The notes under the pieces are model-generated. The model was not told the DNA's origin. It ran no database searches and saw only the letters and a program-made list of their open reading frames with translations. A DNA stretch of 64,000 nt from Gorsachius magnificus (taxonomy: Eukaryota; Chordata; Aves; Pelecaniformes; Ardeidae), in NCBI GenBank assembly GCA_034008185.1, contig CM067081.1, forward strand, positions 67,198,054-67,262,053, given 5' to 3'. The stretch's first letter is position 1; every line of letters begins with the position of its first letter. Made by a program: the position numbers and the translations under genes. This document shows, one piece after another, positions 62,600-64,000 of the stretch.

Positions 62600-64000
62600 C
62601 CATGATATTTGAAAAGTCATGGCAGTCAGGTGAAGTCCCTGGTGACTGGAAGAAGGGAAACATCGTGCCCATTTTCAAAAAGGGTAGGAAGGAAGACCCT
62701 GGGAACTACCGACCTGTCAGCCTCACCTCTGTGCCTGGGAAGATCATGGAACAGATCCTCCTAGAAGCTATGCTAAGGCACATGGAGGCCAGGGAGATAA
62801 TTCGAGATAGCCAGCATGGCTTCACCAAGGGCAAGTCCTGCCTGACGAACCTAGTGACTTTCTATGATGGTGTGACAGCATCAGTGGACAAGGGAAAACC
62901 AATGGATGTCATCTATCTGGACTTCTGCAAAGCCTTTGACACAGTCCCCCACAACATCCTTCTCTCTAAATTGGAGAGCTATGGATTTGATGGGTGGACT
63001 GTTCGGTGGATAAGGAACTGGCTGGATGGTCGCATCCAGAGGGTAGTGGTCAATGGCTCGATGTCCAGATGGAGACCGGTGACGAGTGGTGTCCCTCAGG
63101 GGTCCGTACTGGGACCGGTGCTGTTTAATATATTCATCAATGACTTAGACAGCGAGATCGAATGCACCCTCAGCAAGTTTGCGGATGACACCAAACTGAG
63201 TGGTGTGGCTGACACACCAGAAGGACGGGATGTCATCCAGAGAGACCTGGACAGGCTGGAGAGGTGGGCCTGTGCGAACCTCATGAGGTTCAACAAGGCC
63301 AAGTGCAAGGTCATGCACCTGGGTCGGGGTAACCCCCAGTATCAGTACAGGCTGGGGGAAGAAAGGATCGAGAGCAGCCCTGCCAAGAGGGACTTGGGGG
63401 TGCTGGTGGATGAAAAGCTGGACATGAGCCGGCAATGTGCGATGGCGGCCCAGAAGGCCAACCGTACCCTGGGCTGCATCAGGAGAAGCGTGGCCAGCAG
63501 GTCGAGGGAGGTGATTCTGCCCCTCTACTCTGCTCTGGTGAGACCCCACCTGGAGCCCTGCGTCCAGCTCTGGAGCCCTCAGCACAAGAAGGATATGGAA
63601 CTGTTGGAGCAGGTCCAGAGGAGGGCCACAGAAATGATCCGAGGGCTGGAGCACCTCTCTTCTTATGAGGACAGGCTGAGAGAGTTGGGCTTGTTCAGCC
63701 TGGAGAAGAGAAGGCTGAGGGGAGACCTGATTACGGCCTTTCAGTACCTAAAGGGGGCCTATAGGAAAAATGGGGAAAATCTTTTTAGTAGGGCCAGCTG
63801 TGTCAGGACAAGGGGTAATGGTTTTAAACTGAAACAGGGTAGGTTTAGACTGGATATAAGGAAGAAATTCTTTACAACGAGGGTGGTGAAACACTGGAAC
63901 GGGTTGCCCAGAGAGGCAGTGGAGGCCCCATCCCTGGGAACATTCAAGGCCAGGTTGGACGGGGCTCTGAGCAACCTGATGTAGTTAGCGGTGTCCCTGC
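62600..64000 (+). mobile_element. CR1 retrotransposon copy with a 460-codon open reverse-transcriptase frame (runs off the window)
   Basis: Plus-oriented CR1 inside the GRTP1 intron, opposite to GRTP1. It begins at ccatgatatttgaaaagtca, about 30 bp inside the start of the copy at 10234-11739. The frame 62602-63984 has motif [10 protein letters not shown], motif [11 protein letters not shown] and an intact motif C FADDTKL (second Asp codon 63187-63189), then the ORF2 C-terminal region ending GALSNLM. It has one extra Ser codon in [10 protein letters not shown] compared with the sister copies. The 5' half of ORF2 with the endonuclease is missing; the 3' UTR continues beyond 64000. Confidence 0.95.

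Overview
The window is vertebrate nuclear DNA, almost certainly from a bird. It holds split genes with GT-AG introns, a CpG-island promoter, several CR1 retrotransposon copies ending in the avian-type ATTCTATG repeats, and compact introns. No bacterial, viral or organellar gene organisation was seen. From protein families recognised by eye it contains three neighbouring genes: the 3' two-thirds of CUL4A (+ strand, 15 exons, 1020-30717), the whole of LAMP1 (+ strand, 9 coding exons, 37188-56349) and the last three coding exons of GRTP1 (- strand, 59528-62253). The same order and orientation (CUL4A>, LAMP1>, <GRTP1) is known at human 13q34, so this is an ordinary conserved syntenic block. The LAMP1 cytoplasmic tail and the GRTP1 neighbour separate it from the paralogous CUL4B-LAMP2 block on human Xq24.

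Layout. 1-1019 is CUL4A intron. From 1020 to 30717 fifteen CUL4A exons join without a frameshift to encode 588 residues through the natural stop; introns 3, 4 and 13 carry CR1 copies and intron 2 carries a 55-bp alternating purine-pyrimidine tandem array. The CUL4A 3' UTR runs to about 32260. About 4 kb of intergenic DNA follows, ending in a CR1 fragment (36299-36781) that abuts the LAMP1 CpG island. This island carries a perfect CLEAR/E-box palindrome, a full CRE and an M-box-like site within 50 bp. LAMP1 exon 1 (signal peptide) is followed by a 9.4-kb intron and eight further exons encoding two luminal domains, a Ser/Thr/Pro hinge, one membrane segment and the GYQTI lysosome-sorting tail; its 3' UTR ends near 57220. 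The tail-to-tail gap (57225-59090) contains a CR1 piece. GRTP1 then reads leftward; its upstream intron holds a long CR1 copy that runs off the window end.

How the genes relate. CUL4A is the scaffold of CRL4 ubiquitin ligases, LAMP1 is the major lysosomal membrane glycoprotein and GRTP1 is a TBC-domain Rab GTPase-activating protein. They are neighbours by ancestry rather than an operon. I saw no undescribed biological system. The most useful observations are the TFEB-type control sites at LAMP1, an in-frame retainable 105-nt LAMP1 intron, an 18-bp coding repeat in the LAMP1 hinge, two CR1 copies with long open reverse-transcriptase frames (one with a damaged catalytic motif) and the 55-bp array. 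Exon limits come from reading splice signals and phase by eye; no alignment or transcript was available.
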